Assembly: GCF_029784135.1 (NCBI RefSeq)
Contig: NC_073746.1
Coordinates: forward strand, 186,501,983 to 186,565,982
From: Toxorhynchites rutilus septentrionalis
Lineage: Eukaryota; Arthropoda; Insecta; Diptera; Culicidae
Reading direction: 5' to 3'
Length of the DNA stretch: 64,000 nucleotides
Every line of letters begins with the position of its first letter. Positions within the stretch are counted from its first letter, which is position 1. The notes under the pieces are model-generated. The model had not been told where the DNA came from. It did no database searches and saw only the letters and a program-made list of their open reading frames with translations. Position numbers and translations under genes: made by a program. Shown here piece by piece: positions 10,901 to 21,860 of the stretch.

Positions 10901-11249
10901 GAAAGAATGAAGCCATTCAAAAAATTGCAAGGGACGAACGATTATCTTGCGTTGCTTTCTTCAGAAATTCAAATGGCTTGCGCCCAAAAAAACAAAACAA
11001 ATGGATTCAGTATTCTCGGACACCTTTGATTCAGTTTCAATAAAGGTCCTGTCAGACAAATTACACTCTCAGGGTCTGCGCCTCTATTGAATAACATTTT
11101 ATATAACTTGCTTTGTATTTTAACACTTAAAATTTAAATTTCTATCATGGAAATTCGGCAGTGGTCCGGGTCTCTTACATGGGCCTCCCCCAGGACTCAT
11201 GTTTAAGCACTCTTTTGTACAACTTCTACGCAAGCGACATTGACAAAAT
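10900..11249 (+). pseudogene. I-clade LINE remnant, reverse transcriptase part 1
   Basis: The nucleotide sequence follows the intact LINE at 34878-41003. For example the stretch from 10935 (acgaacgattatcttgcgtt) matches 38608, and 11173-11250 (tcttacatgggcctccccca) matches 38848 onward. It has stops, indels and a lost PQGS motif, so it is dead. It is broken at 11249 by a hAT-like element and resumes at about 12293. Part of a single decayed copy together with 12293-12530 and 15478-15558. Confidence 0.8.
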
Positions 11250-12292
11250 CAGTGCTTGGAAATATCTTAATCACATCAATCTTTTCAGCTGAATTTCCGG
11301 CCACATTCGATCATTTTACCATTGCATTCGAAATACCGAAAATGAACTAACACCAAACCTCACAATCACAGCAAGCTACTCACAGTTGATTCATCTAGTT
11401 GTCTTCATTCTGTTTTTCGTTCTGCTCTACGTTCACGGAATGTGAGCAAAAGAAAATATCCCTAGTTTTGTCATTCATTGACATTGATATACCACCTCAT
11501 TCACTATCAGCATCGTTCTCGGACACCGACGAATCGAAGAAATTCGTTGAGGAAGATAAGACAGTACAGAATGCTCATAATAATGACAAGAAATTAAATT
11601 GTTCAAGCATGCAAGGTTTCCGTCCAGTTAAAATGCTTTCATTTTACATAGTGAATATGCAATTCCAATTCCACTTGTCAGAAATGCTTCAAGAGAAGAA
11701 TTCCGATGTAAAACATACCGCCTTGACTCGAATTTGAAACATTTAAATTTTGACTCAAATTCTGAACACACGAACATAAAATGGTGGTGTCCAAGACACG
11801 ACCGCAATGGGAATATTTCGAGTTTCCTATTGCAAACGGATCAAACTGTGCTATAGGATTAGTGGATAAAATTGTCAACATCCAGCTTTGGCTAAGCAAT
11901 CCTTAGCTGTGAGTGTGCATGCAGATCTTGCTCTTTTGTTGGCATTTCCGCTTGCGCGGCCGATTTGCGTTGCCATTTCGGAGTAACTTCAAAAATAACT
12001 GAATAAGCAAGGCACTGACTCAATGAGAAAATCACACACATATCGGGATATTGAAAATGAACAGTCTCGACATTCCTGACAATTCAATGACAATGAATAA
12101 ATGTGAATGAATTCTCATGACTCGAGCTTTAAGGAAAGCTCAGGTAGCACAAAATGAATATGAATGAACACAGTTGTAAAGTTGTTTGCCGTCGAATGAA
12201 TGACAGCAGCATCGACAAACAAAATAAACGCGTTACACTGATAAAAATATATTTTCAATATTACTTAACAAGCTCAATATTTCCAAGCCTTG
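11250..12292. mobile_element. hAT-like nonautonomous DNA transposon
   Basis: The left end cagtgcttggaaatat (11250) and the right end atatttccaagccttg (ending 12292) are inverted repeats. The first bases CA(G) and an approximately 8-bp target duplication (ttgacaaaat on the left, ttgacaat on the right) fit the hAT superfamily. It sits inside a decayed I-clade LINE, and removing it restores colinearity with the intact LINE (the intact copy reads gacatcgacaattgcc near 38906). The inner frames, such as 11399-11737, show no known domain. Confidence 0.7.
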
Positions 12293-12530
12293 TTGACAAT
12301 TACCTTACGCAAAATTGCAGCTTAGTCAACTTGAAGATGATGAAGTGGTGTCTGTCTGACCCTTACAAGATACTTTGAACCATTTTTCAACCTGGGCTAT
12401 TGGTCTAGAGATTGAGTTCTTCACGGCGAAAACAGAGATGATCGACTTTTCTAGGAAGCATAGTCCAACAAAACCAAAGCTTCAACTTTAGGGTAAACCG
12501 ATCACTATTGCATGATATTCGAAACATCGA
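12293..12530 (+). pseudogene. I-clade LINE remnant, reverse transcriptase part 2
   Basis: The continuation of the copy at 10900-11249: ttaccttacgcaaaattgca at 12300 corresponds to 38918, and the match continues through gaagcatag...ccaaagcttcaactt to about 12520, equivalent to 39150. The metal-binding ADD of the intact copy is altered here (ttgaagatgatgaa, LEDDE). Several indels are present. Interrupted again after about 12520. Confidence 0.8.
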
Positions 12531-12655
12531 AATTGAAAATCATTGCGTTCATCATTTTCACTAACAATTAAAGCATAAAAATTTAACGTCAACCAATTGA
12601 AAGTGAAATCGATGAAAGATAGGGGAAAGCCGTTCATCACATAAAATTCTTGTTT
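12531..12655. other. Short intervening sequence, nothing recognised
   Basis: AT-rich bases between the LINE fragment and the tail of an opposite-strand LINE. No feature is seen. Confidence 0.4.
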
Positions 12656-12659
12656 TTGG

Positions 12660-13795
12660 CAACTTTTTTATTTTATTTATTTATTTATTAATATTACATT
12701 TCATCCCACAAGTATGTCTTAATGAACAAAAGTGTAGTGAAACTAGCTGAACACGAAACGCTTAATTCTACTCTTAAATTTGTTTATCGTAATATTAAAA
12801 TCAAACAAATGGGCAACATCGTTGAAGCATTCCATCATTGAACGTATTGGTTCGTGGAGGGAGTAGTCTCGACGTCTGAACGGCAGGCGAAGGAAGTCAG
12901 AGCGACGAAGAGTATAACCAGGAACATTGATGGCGATTTGCGCAAGTACGTTTGGAGCATCAATTTCGGCGACAAGAAGTCGAGCGATGAATATTGCCTT
13001 AGCCCGTTTCCGCCTTTGCTTCAGCGTTTCCAACCCTATCAACTGACATCGATGTTCGTACGGTGGCAAATTCAGCGGATCATTCCATGGCAGGAGACGT
13101 AGGGCGAATCTGACGAACCTTCCCTGAATTGATTCGATGCGAGCAGCCATAGTGCTACGATAAGGGTCCCATATTAATGAATCGGTTGCTAGAAACAAGG
13201 ATCTCAGCGTGTAAGGATCTCGGGATTCTCTGCTCAATTTGCTCACAAATCCCAATTGACGACGAGCCTTGTCTATGATGTCTTCGTAGTGGTTCCTGAA
13301 TGACAGAGCTGGATCAAGGAAGACACCGAGATCTCGAATCGTTTGAACTCGACTTAACACTTCGTCCCCGACAGTGTATTCGAACGACAAGAGGTTCATC
13401 TTGCGGTGGAAGCTTATGACAGAGCATTTTGGTATGCTTAGTTGCATCCTGTTTAAGCGACACCATGCAGCGAATTTATCAAGCAGTTTTTGAAGTTTAC
13501 GACAATCTTCAATGCTGTTGACGACAATGTACAGCTTTAGATCATCAGCATATACCAGGCAACAGTCGGCTCCAAGATACACGATGGCATCGTTGATGAA
13601 CAGTGAGAATAGCAGCGGTCCCAAATTGCTACCTTGAGGAACTCCGGAGCTGCTTTCAAACCAGGTTGCAAGAACCAATTTTGACTGCTAGTTTTCAAGC
13701 GAGGAAATATGAGCGAAGCCATTTAACGAGCCTTACAGAGAAACCAAGTTTTGCTAATTTGGCCAGAAGTATACTATGGTCATTAAAAAGTATAG
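12660..13795 (-). pseudogene. 5'-truncated non-LTR retrotransposon (jockey/CR1-like RT)
   Basis: The minus-strand frame 13678-12743 carries the reverse transcriptase motifs GVPQGSNLGPLLFSLF and LVYADDLKLY (catalytic YADD), then the conserved thumb (IRDLGVFLDPALSF) and the C-terminal region FVRFALRLLPWNDPLNLPPY. There is no RNase H domain. Residues upstream (LAKLAKLGFSVRLVKWLRSY) lie in a shifted frame up to about 13795, where homology stops: this is 5' truncation. A small deletion sits near 13165-13200 (normally ...VRPILE). The 3' tail is a run of taaa repeats at 12664-12695 on the minus strand. The same family appears at 17684, 18854, 29640 and 57628. Dead copy. Confidence 0.85.
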
Positions 13796-14407
13796 TATGA
13801 CTCTTTGACTTTGTTTTATGAACCTACTCCCGATTGTACGGAAATGACATATATCCTCAATTATATGGACAATGGGTGAAAATAACAGACGAGTGGAAAA
13901 CGAACATAACCTTGTTTTGATTTCCGGTTTAATGATACTGGCTCTAAATGACCAGCAACGGCCAACACTTAACGATGTTGTTGCCTTTCCCGAATCACTG
14001 GTCCTTTTTCTAAATATGGAAATAAAAAACGTTTTCAATAAGAAATCACAGCAAGTGATGAAGTTCAACTTGACTTTCGTGATTATCACCTAGAATGATT
14101 CACAGTAAGGAAGTTACCTGAATGCAGGCTTTTCGAAATTCGTTCGTGCTGTTTTCGTTCAATATACTAGACAAAGTTCACGCATCTCGACTGTTGTGTT
14201 ATACTCATTATGACAGATTTCGTGTTTAGTTCCAACAGAAGAGAATTCATTCGACACTGGGAAAAAATTAGTTCCACCATTCGTGAATAAATTTTGATAA
14301 TTTGTGGCATTGCTTATTCTATGCGGGGCTCTGGCAATCCTATCCCAAGCAACACAAATTGAGCGTAGGCAGCATAAAGCAGGGCTCGCGCTCAGGGGGC
14401 CCATGTA
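13796..14407. other. Intronic sequence, nothing recognised
   Basis: About 600 bases. Short open frames occur on both strands (for example 13872-14093) but I recognise no domain, codon pattern or splice context. Confidence 0.4.
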
Positions 14408-15317
14408 GGGGTAGTGGGGGCAAAGTGATCACCTACTTTTTTGGGAGTATAACTATTAACTATAGCTTCCGTATTGATAATCACCTCATGTTTGAAGAAT
14501 TTAATAACTTTTGAGTCACCATGTACTTCAGTAGAGCTGTCGCATGTCAAAATACAAACAAAAACATAAATTGCTCTCTCGATAACCATTCGGCCATAGT
14601 TCTGTGCGCATGGTATCTAAGGAATTTCTCGTGAAATTTAGTTTATTTAATCTGATATGTTGGACAAATCATTAGTTTGGACGATTGTTCACATATTCTA
14701 GGAGTGGTGAACAGATATTTTGTTCAATCTCAGCGATTAATTAGCATAGTAATCACTTTGATGTTTGGGGGCAAAGTGGTCATAGGTAAATAACAACTTA
14801 TAATGTTCCGCTTACTAAAGCTGATATACCGCAACACATTCTGCTCTTGAAAAAGGTCCTTTTGTGGCTTTGACCCTGGATAAATATGCCACTCCAACTA
14901 TACCAAGCCTCATTATGCGGAACGTTATGTGTTTCTTACTACGTTTTTGTATGCATGAAAAAAAAATTAAATTTAGACTCTAGGTGAATAGGCCAAGCTT
15001 ATTTCATACATGTACCTACTATACCAAATATAATTCGAACAAATTTCGACGATAAAAACGCATCAATCTATCCCATTTAGCCTGATATGTGCGAGTGATC
15101 ACTTTGCCCCTACTAGGTAACTACTTTTTTTTCACCTTTTTTTCTAATGATTAATTTTTAAAGTGTACTATTTTGAATTTTTATAGTAAAAGCCGTTTGC
15201 TATCTTTAAGAACAGTGAGTTGAACTGTATATTCTTCGAGAAACGGGAATTCAATCGGTGTGTAGACGCTGGAAATGGACATATTCCTTAGGGTGACCAC
15301 TATGCCCCCACTGCTCC
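14408..15317. mobile_element. MITE with ggggcaaagtg-type inverted ends
   Basis: The left end ggggtagtgggggcaaagtg (14408) is the inverse of gtgaccactatgcccccact ending at about 15317. Related strings also occur inside: ggggcaaagtggtcatagg near 14767 and gagtgatcactttgccccta near 15091. The element may therefore be two overlapping or nested MITEs of one family. It has no coding capacity. It lies inside the gap between LINE fragments 12293-12530 and 15478-15558. Confidence 0.6.
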
Positions 15318-15477
15318 TATTGTTTACTGTTTGAAGTTTGGAACTTTCTTGGCGATTTGCAATTAAAATCACTACTGCAGGATCACGCGGAGCCATTCAT
15401 TTTTAATTTCAGGTTTTGATTTCTATCCTCATGATTTTCTATGCTGGTTACGAAAATATGTCCGCATAGGACCCACT
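15318..15477. other. Short spacer, nothing recognised
   Basis: Flanks the MITE on the left and the third I-clade LINE fragment on the right. No feature is seen. Confidence 0.35.
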
Positions 15478-15558
15478 GATTCTATGTCATTCAAGTATCT
15501 TGGGGTCCGGTTCGATTCCAAATGTACTTGGGGGCCCATATTAGGTATCTGAGTAAAA
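15478..15558 (+). pseudogene. I-clade LINE remnant, part 3
   Basis: The stretch tatgtcattcaagtatcttg to gagtaaaaaat matches 39157-39235 of the intact LINE almost base for base. It continues the same decayed copy after two intervening insertions and ends abruptly at about 15558. Confidence 0.8.
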
Positions 15559-15830
15559 AATTGTTATTATTGTTATTATGATTTATTTGTAACACTTTAC
15601 CACTGAAGTGCATGGCATTCATGCCATTATACATTTCTTTTACATTTAGTTTTCTCATTAATTATTTATATCTCTTAAAAATTGCTATCACTTAAAAAAT
15701 TTTAAAGGGCTTTTTATTTTTCAGTGTCGTTAGCAAGTATTTCGCCTAGTGATTCATTGATTCCGTATGATTTTCTTGTAGGTTCATATCCTCTGTAATC
15801 CATTAGTACATGTTATGGTTGGTGGCGCTA
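15559..15830 (-). mobile_element. Probable LINE 3' end
   Basis: On the minus strand the sequence ends cacttcagtggtaaagtgtt, then acaaataaatcataataaca and a taa-type repeat tail, which looks like the 3' terminus of a non-LTR retrotransposon. It abuts the I-clade fragment at 15558, consistent with insertion there. No protein part is preserved, so the clade is unknown. Confidence 0.35.
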
Positions 15831-16260
15831 TGATACAATAGATGAGTGAGCCGTGTATGTCCTATAGGTTTGGCCGATCTCGGATCGATTTTTAGAAGAT
15901 TGATCTTCTCCATTCAAATTTCCGATTTTTTGGATCGATCTTTTGTACTCGAGAAAATCTAGAAAATCAATTTTTTTGCTCTCGATTTTTTCGATCTTGG
16001 AAATCTTTTTTTTTTCATTATACATCGATTTTAATTTCACCACGTAACACTTAACTTTTAAACATAATGTCATCATTTCGATCGCTTCTTCTATCATTTA
16101 CTTCCGTACAAATTCTGACTTCGAACTTTTATCGGGTTTGCAAGCAAAGCACGCCGGCTGTCGCCAGGGGTTCATCGAATCGCTCCGGGACATCCCTGTT
16201 CGGGGTCGGCATGGGAGGCTAAATGCTTATCGTATCAGAATATGTTAAGTTTATCTTGCT
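15831..16260. other. Intronic sequence, nothing recognised
   Basis: AT-rich, with repeated gatcgattttt / gatctt.gaaa words at 15878-16010. No gene or element end is recognised. Confidence 0.4.
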
Positions 16261-16900
16261 GCTTGATGGTTTGATTATGAGACTGTGGACTTTATCGTTT
16301 TCCTCGACTGTTTGGGAAAGAAGTTTCGGTGGGTTGGCGGTCGATCTGAAGATTTGATCACGGGTTGATGGGAGACGTTCCGGGTCTCCTCACCAAGCAG
16401 ACTCGCTTCCTCTCCTGGAGGAAGTTCTCGCTTTTTTAAAATGCCTACGGCCTCAGCTAACTCGCGTAACTTTACTTTACGATCGTTTAAAACGAGTTGA
16501 TGCACTTGTTTTACGATTTCTGGATCAGTAGCCTCTTTGGGCCCTACAGAGCGAGGTGCATCTGCGGTGCTTGTACGGCCCATTTTTAATTCATTGTTGC
16601 TCTCGAAGGAGCAGCAGTGGGATAACATTCTGTCAACCACTGCATTGATTGTTCAGGAGCTCTTCCCATCAAAAACAAAGTGTGATCAAAAAACGATATT
16701 CCTCTTTTCCCAATTTTCTATACAAATGCTCAGGTAGTGACACTTAAACAACTGTAATTTTTGAACAAATAAACGAAATGTCATCAAACTTCACACATAA
16801 GCTAGTGACAGATGAACCTCTCGAAATGAATCTTGTTCATTTTTTAGTGGCGCCATCTGTTGAAAAATCCTGAGGCCGTGTAGTAAATGATAGTACAAAA
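16261..16900 (-). pseudogene. Mariner transposase N-terminal remnant
   Basis: On the minus strand about 16590-16425 reads KMGRTSTADAPRSVGPKEAT, then DPEIVKQVHQLVLNDRKVKL and RELAEAVGI. This is the paired-like helix-turn-helix DNA-binding region of an irritans-type mariner. Upstream, near 16700-16620 and in another frame, is a start-like FDHTLFLMGRAPEQSMQWLT. No catalytic Asp motifs follow; the rest (16261-16420) is rearranged. Probable terminal sequence lies near 16850-16880. Dead fragment. Confidence 0.7.
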
Positions 16901-17683
16901 TTAAAAATGATGAAACGGCTTCATAGAAATTAATGTTATGTCCCAAACAATATGCCCATTTTTTCGTGTTGTTCTTTAAGATTTATAGATAACTAGCTGA
17001 CCCGGAAAACTTCGTCCCGCACAAAATTTGTTTTTTTCTGATCAATACCTTTAAACATTCACGTTTTGTTACGAAGCCCAAGTTCATGAGTCCAATCGCA
17101 GAACTGTTCATTGATAGATCTTCTAATCGACCCCGTTGAATTTACCTTTTACTAAACAATTCCTAGTACTTCTACCAAAACTCATCATTATCATATCAGA
17201 TTATTTTTTTCATATCAGATTATTTTTTTCAAGCACTTGCAAATAACATGTTTCTCCGTTAAATGGAATAACTGTTTGATACAGAAAATATGATAGAATA
17301 AAGACAGACCCCTCCCCTCTTCTCCCCTAAGAGAGGGTGGAAGAGTGTCTATTCACCATAGAAACGTTTCGTGCTCCCTAAAATCTTCACATGCCAAATT
17401 TGGTTCCATTTGCTTGATTAGTTTTCGAGTTATGTAGAAATTTGGTTTTCATTTGTATGCCAGCCCACCCTAAGAGAGAGGGGAGGAGTATCTAACCACC
17501 ATAGAAACATTTATTGCACCCTAAAACCTCCAGATGCCTAATTTGGTTGCATTTGCTTGATTAATTCTCGAGTATTGCAGAAATCTGTGTTTCACTTGTA
17601 TGGCATCCCCCCCCCCTTAGAGAGGGGGGAGGAGTATCTAACCACCATAGATTTATTAATTGCACCCTAAAACTCCCATATGC

Positions 17684-18412
17684 CATTGGACTCCAAGCTG
17701 ACATTTCGTGCCCACATTTCCTACATCACGTCTAAAGCATCCAAATCGCTTGGCTTCATTTTCCGCGTTTCAAAGCAGTTTAAAGATGTGCATTGCATAA
17801 AGGCACTCTACTGCGCATTGGTACGGCCAATTCTTGAGTACGCTTGTGTAGTATGGTCACCATACTACCAAAATAGCATTCAGCGAATTGAATCAATTCA
17901 ACGAAAATTTTTCCGATTCGCCTTGCGCAATTTGCCGTGGAATGATCCTCTCAATCTTCCTAGTTATGAGGACCGTTGTAGACTGATTGGGCTGGACTTA
18001 TTACGTTTTCTAGGAGCGATGTTGCCAAGGCCCTATTTACGTCAGATTTGATTTCATCAAACAGTGATTGTCCTGAACTTCTTCGGTTAATAAATTTCAA
18101 CATTAGCCGACGTTATTTGCGTACCAATAATTTCTTGTTCCTCCCACCATCACGCACTAATTGCGGTTATAATGAACCCGTTTCTAGTATGTGTCGTGTG
18201 TTTAACCGATGTAGTTCCTGTTTCGATTGTCATCTTTCTCGTTCGTCCCTTAAAGCTCTGTACTCTGTAGTCCTCACATAGGTTTAGTTTAAAAATAAGT
18301 TAGTTTTAAGAGGTATTTGTAAATTAGTTGTAAGTTTCGATCATTAGGGCACTCATGTAAAGCCTGTTGAAGTTTTGTAAATAAATGTAAATGTAAATGT
18401 AAATGTAAATGC
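17684..18412 (+). pseudogene. 5'-truncated LINE 3' end, copy 1 of a duplicated pair
   Basis: Reads LDSKLTFRAHISYITSKASK onward through ALVRPILEYACVVWSPYYQN and RFALRNLPWNDPLNLPSY. This is the thumb and C-terminal part of the jockey/CR1-like LINE seen at 57735-58679. A frameshift near 18005 splits it; the second frame, 18048-18281, ends ALYSVVLT and a stop. The tail is (aaatgt)n at 18385-18411. A possible target duplication atgcc flanks it inside the Helitron-like repeat. 5' truncation at insertion is typical for LINEs. Confidence 0.8.
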
Positions 18413-18853
18413 CTAATTTGGTTGCATTTGCTTGAACAATTCTGGAGTAATGTAGAAATTTATGTTTCATTTGTATAGCAGCCACCCTCCCTTAGAGAGG
18501 GAGGTGGAGTGTCTAAACACCATAGAAACATTTAGTGTACCCTAAAACCTCCAGATGCCTAATTTGGTTGCATTTGCTTGATAGTTTCTCGAATAATGTA
18601 GAAATTTGTGTTTCATTTGTATGGCAGCCCCCCTTAGAGAGGTGGTGGAGTGTCTAACCACTGTAATAACAGTTATTGCACCCTAAAACCTCCAGATGCC
18701 TAATTTGGTTGCATTTGCTTGATTAATTCTCGAGTATTGCAGAAATTTGTGTTTCACTTGTATGGCGCCACAAACCCCCCCCCCCCAAGAGAGGGGGGGA
18801 GGAGTATCTAACCACCATAGATTCATTAATTGCACCCTAAAACTCCCATATGC

Positions 18854-19585
18854 CATTGGACTCCAAGCTGACATTTCGTGCCCACATTTCCTACATCACG
18901 TCTAAAGCATCCAAATCGCTTGGCTTCATTTTCCGCGTTTCAAAGCAGTTTAAAGATGTGCATTGCATAAAGTCACTCTACTGCGCATTGGTACGGCCAA
19001 TTCTTGAGTACGCTTGTGTAGTATGGTCACCATACTACCAAAATAGCATTCAGCGAATTGAATCAATTCAACGAAATTTTTCCGATTCGCCTTGCGCAAT
19101 TTGCCGTGGAATGATCCTCTCAATCTTCCTAGTTATGAGGACCGTTGTAGACTGATTGGGCTGGACTTATTACGGACTTATTACGTTCTCCAGGAGCGAT
19201 GTTGCCAAGGCCCTATTTACGTCAGATTTGATTTCATCAAACAGTGATTGTCCTGAACTTCTTCGGTTAATAAATTTCAACATTTGCCGACGTTATTTGC
19301 GTACCAATAATTTCTTGTTCCTCCCATCATCACGCACTAATTACGGTTAAAATGAACCCGTTTCTAGTATGTGTCGTGTGTTTAACCGATGTAGTTCCTG
19401 TTTCGATTGTCATCTTTCTCGTTCGTCCCTTAAAGCTCTGTACTCTCTAGTCCTCACATAGGTTTAGTTTAAAAATAAGTTAGTTTTAAGAGGTATTTGT
19501 AAATTAGTTGAAAGTTTCGATCATTAGGGCACTCATGTAAAGCCTGTTGAAGTTTTGTACATAAATGTAAATGTAAATGTAAATG
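18854..19585 (+). pseudogene. 5'-truncated LINE 3' end, copy 2 of a duplicated pair
   Basis: Nearly identical to the fragment at 17684, with the same start residues (LDSKLTFRAHISYITSKASK). One base is lost near 19074 (cgaaatttttcc against cgaaaatttttcc), which shifts the frame. There is a small duplication near 19174, and a stop in place of Tyr near 19350 (taaaatgaa). The tail (aaatgt)n is shorter. Derived by duplication of the first copy, not by a new retrotransposition. Confidence 0.8.
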
Positions 19586-20334
19586 CCTAATTTGGTTGCA
19601 TTTGCTTGATCAATTCTGGAGTAATGTAGAGATTTATGTTTCATTTGTATAGCAGCCACCCTCCCTTAGAGAGGGAGGTGGAGTGTCTAAACACCATAGA
19701 AACATTTAGTGTACCCTAAAACCTCCAGATGCCTAATTTGGTTGCATTTGCTTGATTAATTCTCGAGTAATGTAGAAATTTGTGTTTCATTTGTACGGCA
19801 GCCCCCCTTAGAGAGGAGGTGGAGTGTCTAACCATCATAGAAACATTTATTGCACCCTAAAACCTCCATATGCTTAATTTGGTTTCACTTGTTTGAATAA
19901 TTCTTGAATAATGCAGAAATTTGTGTTTCATTTGAATGGCAGCCCCCCTAAGAGAGAGGGAGGGGGGAGTAACTAACCACTGTAATAACATTTATTGCAC
20001 CCTAAAACCTCCAGATGCCTAATTTGGTTGCATTTGCTTGATTAATTCTCGAGTATTGCAGAAATTTGTGTTTCATTTGTATGACGGCCCCCCCTTAGAG
20101 AGGGGGAGGAGTATCTAACTACCATATAATCATTTATTGCACCCTAAAACCTCCAGATGCCTAATTTGGTTGCATTTGCTTGATTAATTCTCGAGTAATG
20201 TAGAAATTTATGTTTCATTTGTATGGCAGAGGGGGGAGGGGTCTCAAACTGAAAACCTTCCCCGGTCCCAAAAACCCCCCACACACCAGTTTTCATGTCG
20301 ATCGGTTCAGTAGTTTCCGAGTCCATAAGAATCC

Positions 20335-20513
<179 letters not shown>

Positions 20514-20562
20514 TCACCATGAGCTTTGGTTTCGGGTGAATAGTATTCGGATAAATGTTATA

Positions 20563-21434
20563 AAGGGTGTGTCACATCAAATTGCATCACGGAAAAAACG
20601 CTGTAGAAATTTAATTTTTAGGAATTATATCTTCAGCTTTCGCTTATAATCAGATAAGAGTGTATAGATCACGTTGGCCATGCTTCACTGTCAATTTTTC
20701 GTAAATTTGGAAAAATGTCGTCGAACGAAAAAGAGCGTCGTGAATTAATCCTGCGCACTGCGCCGGGCCTGTTGTTCTTCTCCGCAGAGGACAAATTCAG
20801 TGTTCCGGAGGAGATTCGCAAGCAGAAACTATCCAAGTTTGCCAAAAAGTACATGGTGTGGCAAGCGATCTGCTCTTGCGGAAAGCGGAGCACCCCCTTC
20901 GTGATGACCGGCACGGTAAACGGGCAGGTTTACCTTAAGGAGTGCCTACAGAAGCGCTTACTATCACTATTGAAGCAGCACGAGGGCCCGACCATCTTCT
21001 GGCCGGATCTCGCTTCGTGCCTCTATTCAAAGGACGTGTTGGAGTGGTACGAAGACAACGGGGTCACCTTCGTGCCAAATGAAATGAACCCGCCCAACGC
21101 GCCGGAGCTTCGCCCAATAGAGAAATATTGGGAGATTATGAAGCAGGCCCTCCGGAAGAACCCAAAAGTTGTCAAATCGGAGGCGGACTTCAAGAGAAAA
21201 TGGATTTCTGTTCAAAAAAAACTACAACCTGACGTTGTTGCGTTGTACCTTATGGACGGGGTAAAAAGGAAGGTGTGAGCATACGGGCTTGGGCTCGAAG
21301 TATGAATAAAAAGAAAATGCCAAAAGTTGTTTAAAAGTTTTTATTTTACTGTCTAAATTTTTCAAAAGGATCGGTCTACTGGGCGAATTTCTACAGGGTT
21401 TTTTCCGTGATGCAATTTGATGTGACACACCCTT
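20563..21434 (+). mobile_element. DD37E mariner-like element, internally deleted, TA target duplication
   Basis: Terminal inverted repeats begin aagggtgtgtcacatcaaat on the left and end with the complement at 21434, with TA on both sides (20561-20562, 21435-21436). Length is about 872 bp, against 1295 bp for the fuller copy at 47516-48810. The difference is an internal deletion that removes the middle of the transposase gene. The element is in the 15.5-kb intron of the Ig gene. Confidence 0.9.
20715..21278 (+). pseudogene. Deleted DD37E transposase (187 residues)
   Basis: The frame starts like the full transposase (MSSNEKERRELIL) and then jumps to APGLLFFSAEDKFSVPEEIR. About 150 residues are lost, including the rest of the helix-turn-helix domain and the first catalytic Asp (VMDDETY in the fuller copy). 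The second Asp (FWPDLASC) and the Glu (RPIEKYW) remain, separated by 37 residues. The C-terminus KLQPDVVALYLMDGVKRKV is intact. Without the first Asp it cannot catalyse transposition; it could only have been moved in trans. Confidence 0.85.
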
Positions 21435-21436
21435 TA

Positions 21437-21858
21437 TTAGGCTGTCAAAAAAGTCCTGCGGTATTTTTTTTTAATTTTCATTTGTTCATAAAATTAGTTA
21501 CAATCATCTGTTTTAAGTCAAATATGCGCCGTTTTGTTCGATGACTTGTTCCCAACGAGATGCCAACTTCATAATACCCCTGTTATAGAAGCTCGCTTCC
21601 TTATTGGTAATAAACTCGGATAGCCAATTTTCACAGGCCTCTTTTGTGGCTAACTTCTGACTACCTAGCTACCTAAATATGTCGGATTTTCTCTTTATTT
21701 TTGCTTTGCAAACAAAACACTGTCAAGGACTATATTATAGCGCGCAAAAATACCTTTCCAACAAGCTATAGTATGACTCGATACAATGAATACAACTAGA
21801 ACTACGCGCTTACAACGACACCTCGCGGAAATACCGCAGGACTTTTTTGACAGCCTAA
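21437..21858 (-). mobile_element. Mariner-derived MITE (422 bp)
   Basis: Inverted ends ttaggctgtcaaaaaagtcc (21437) and complement (to 21858), flanked by TA (21435-21436 and 21859-21860). It is made of the two ends of the DD34D mariner also found at 32606-33713 and 42389-43343. On the minus strand it keeps the transposase C-terminus (FYNRGIMKL... near 21590-21560) and a few N-terminal residues, joined near 21672 by deletion of everything between. Its left TA is also the right TA of the adjoining DD37E element. Confidence 0.9.
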
Positions 21859-21860
21859 TA

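Larger units (their letters stand above)
17450..19795. repeat. 1.17-kb tandem segmental duplication
   Basis: The block around the LINE fragment at 17684 is repeated with a spacing of 1170 bases (tgccattggactccaagctg at 17681 and again at 18851), with the same truncation point, the same (aaatgt)n tail and the same flanking Helitron-like units. The LINE must have inserted once and been copied together with its flanks. The copies differ by a few substitutions and small indels, for example an extra ggacttattac near 19174. Confidence 0.85.
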
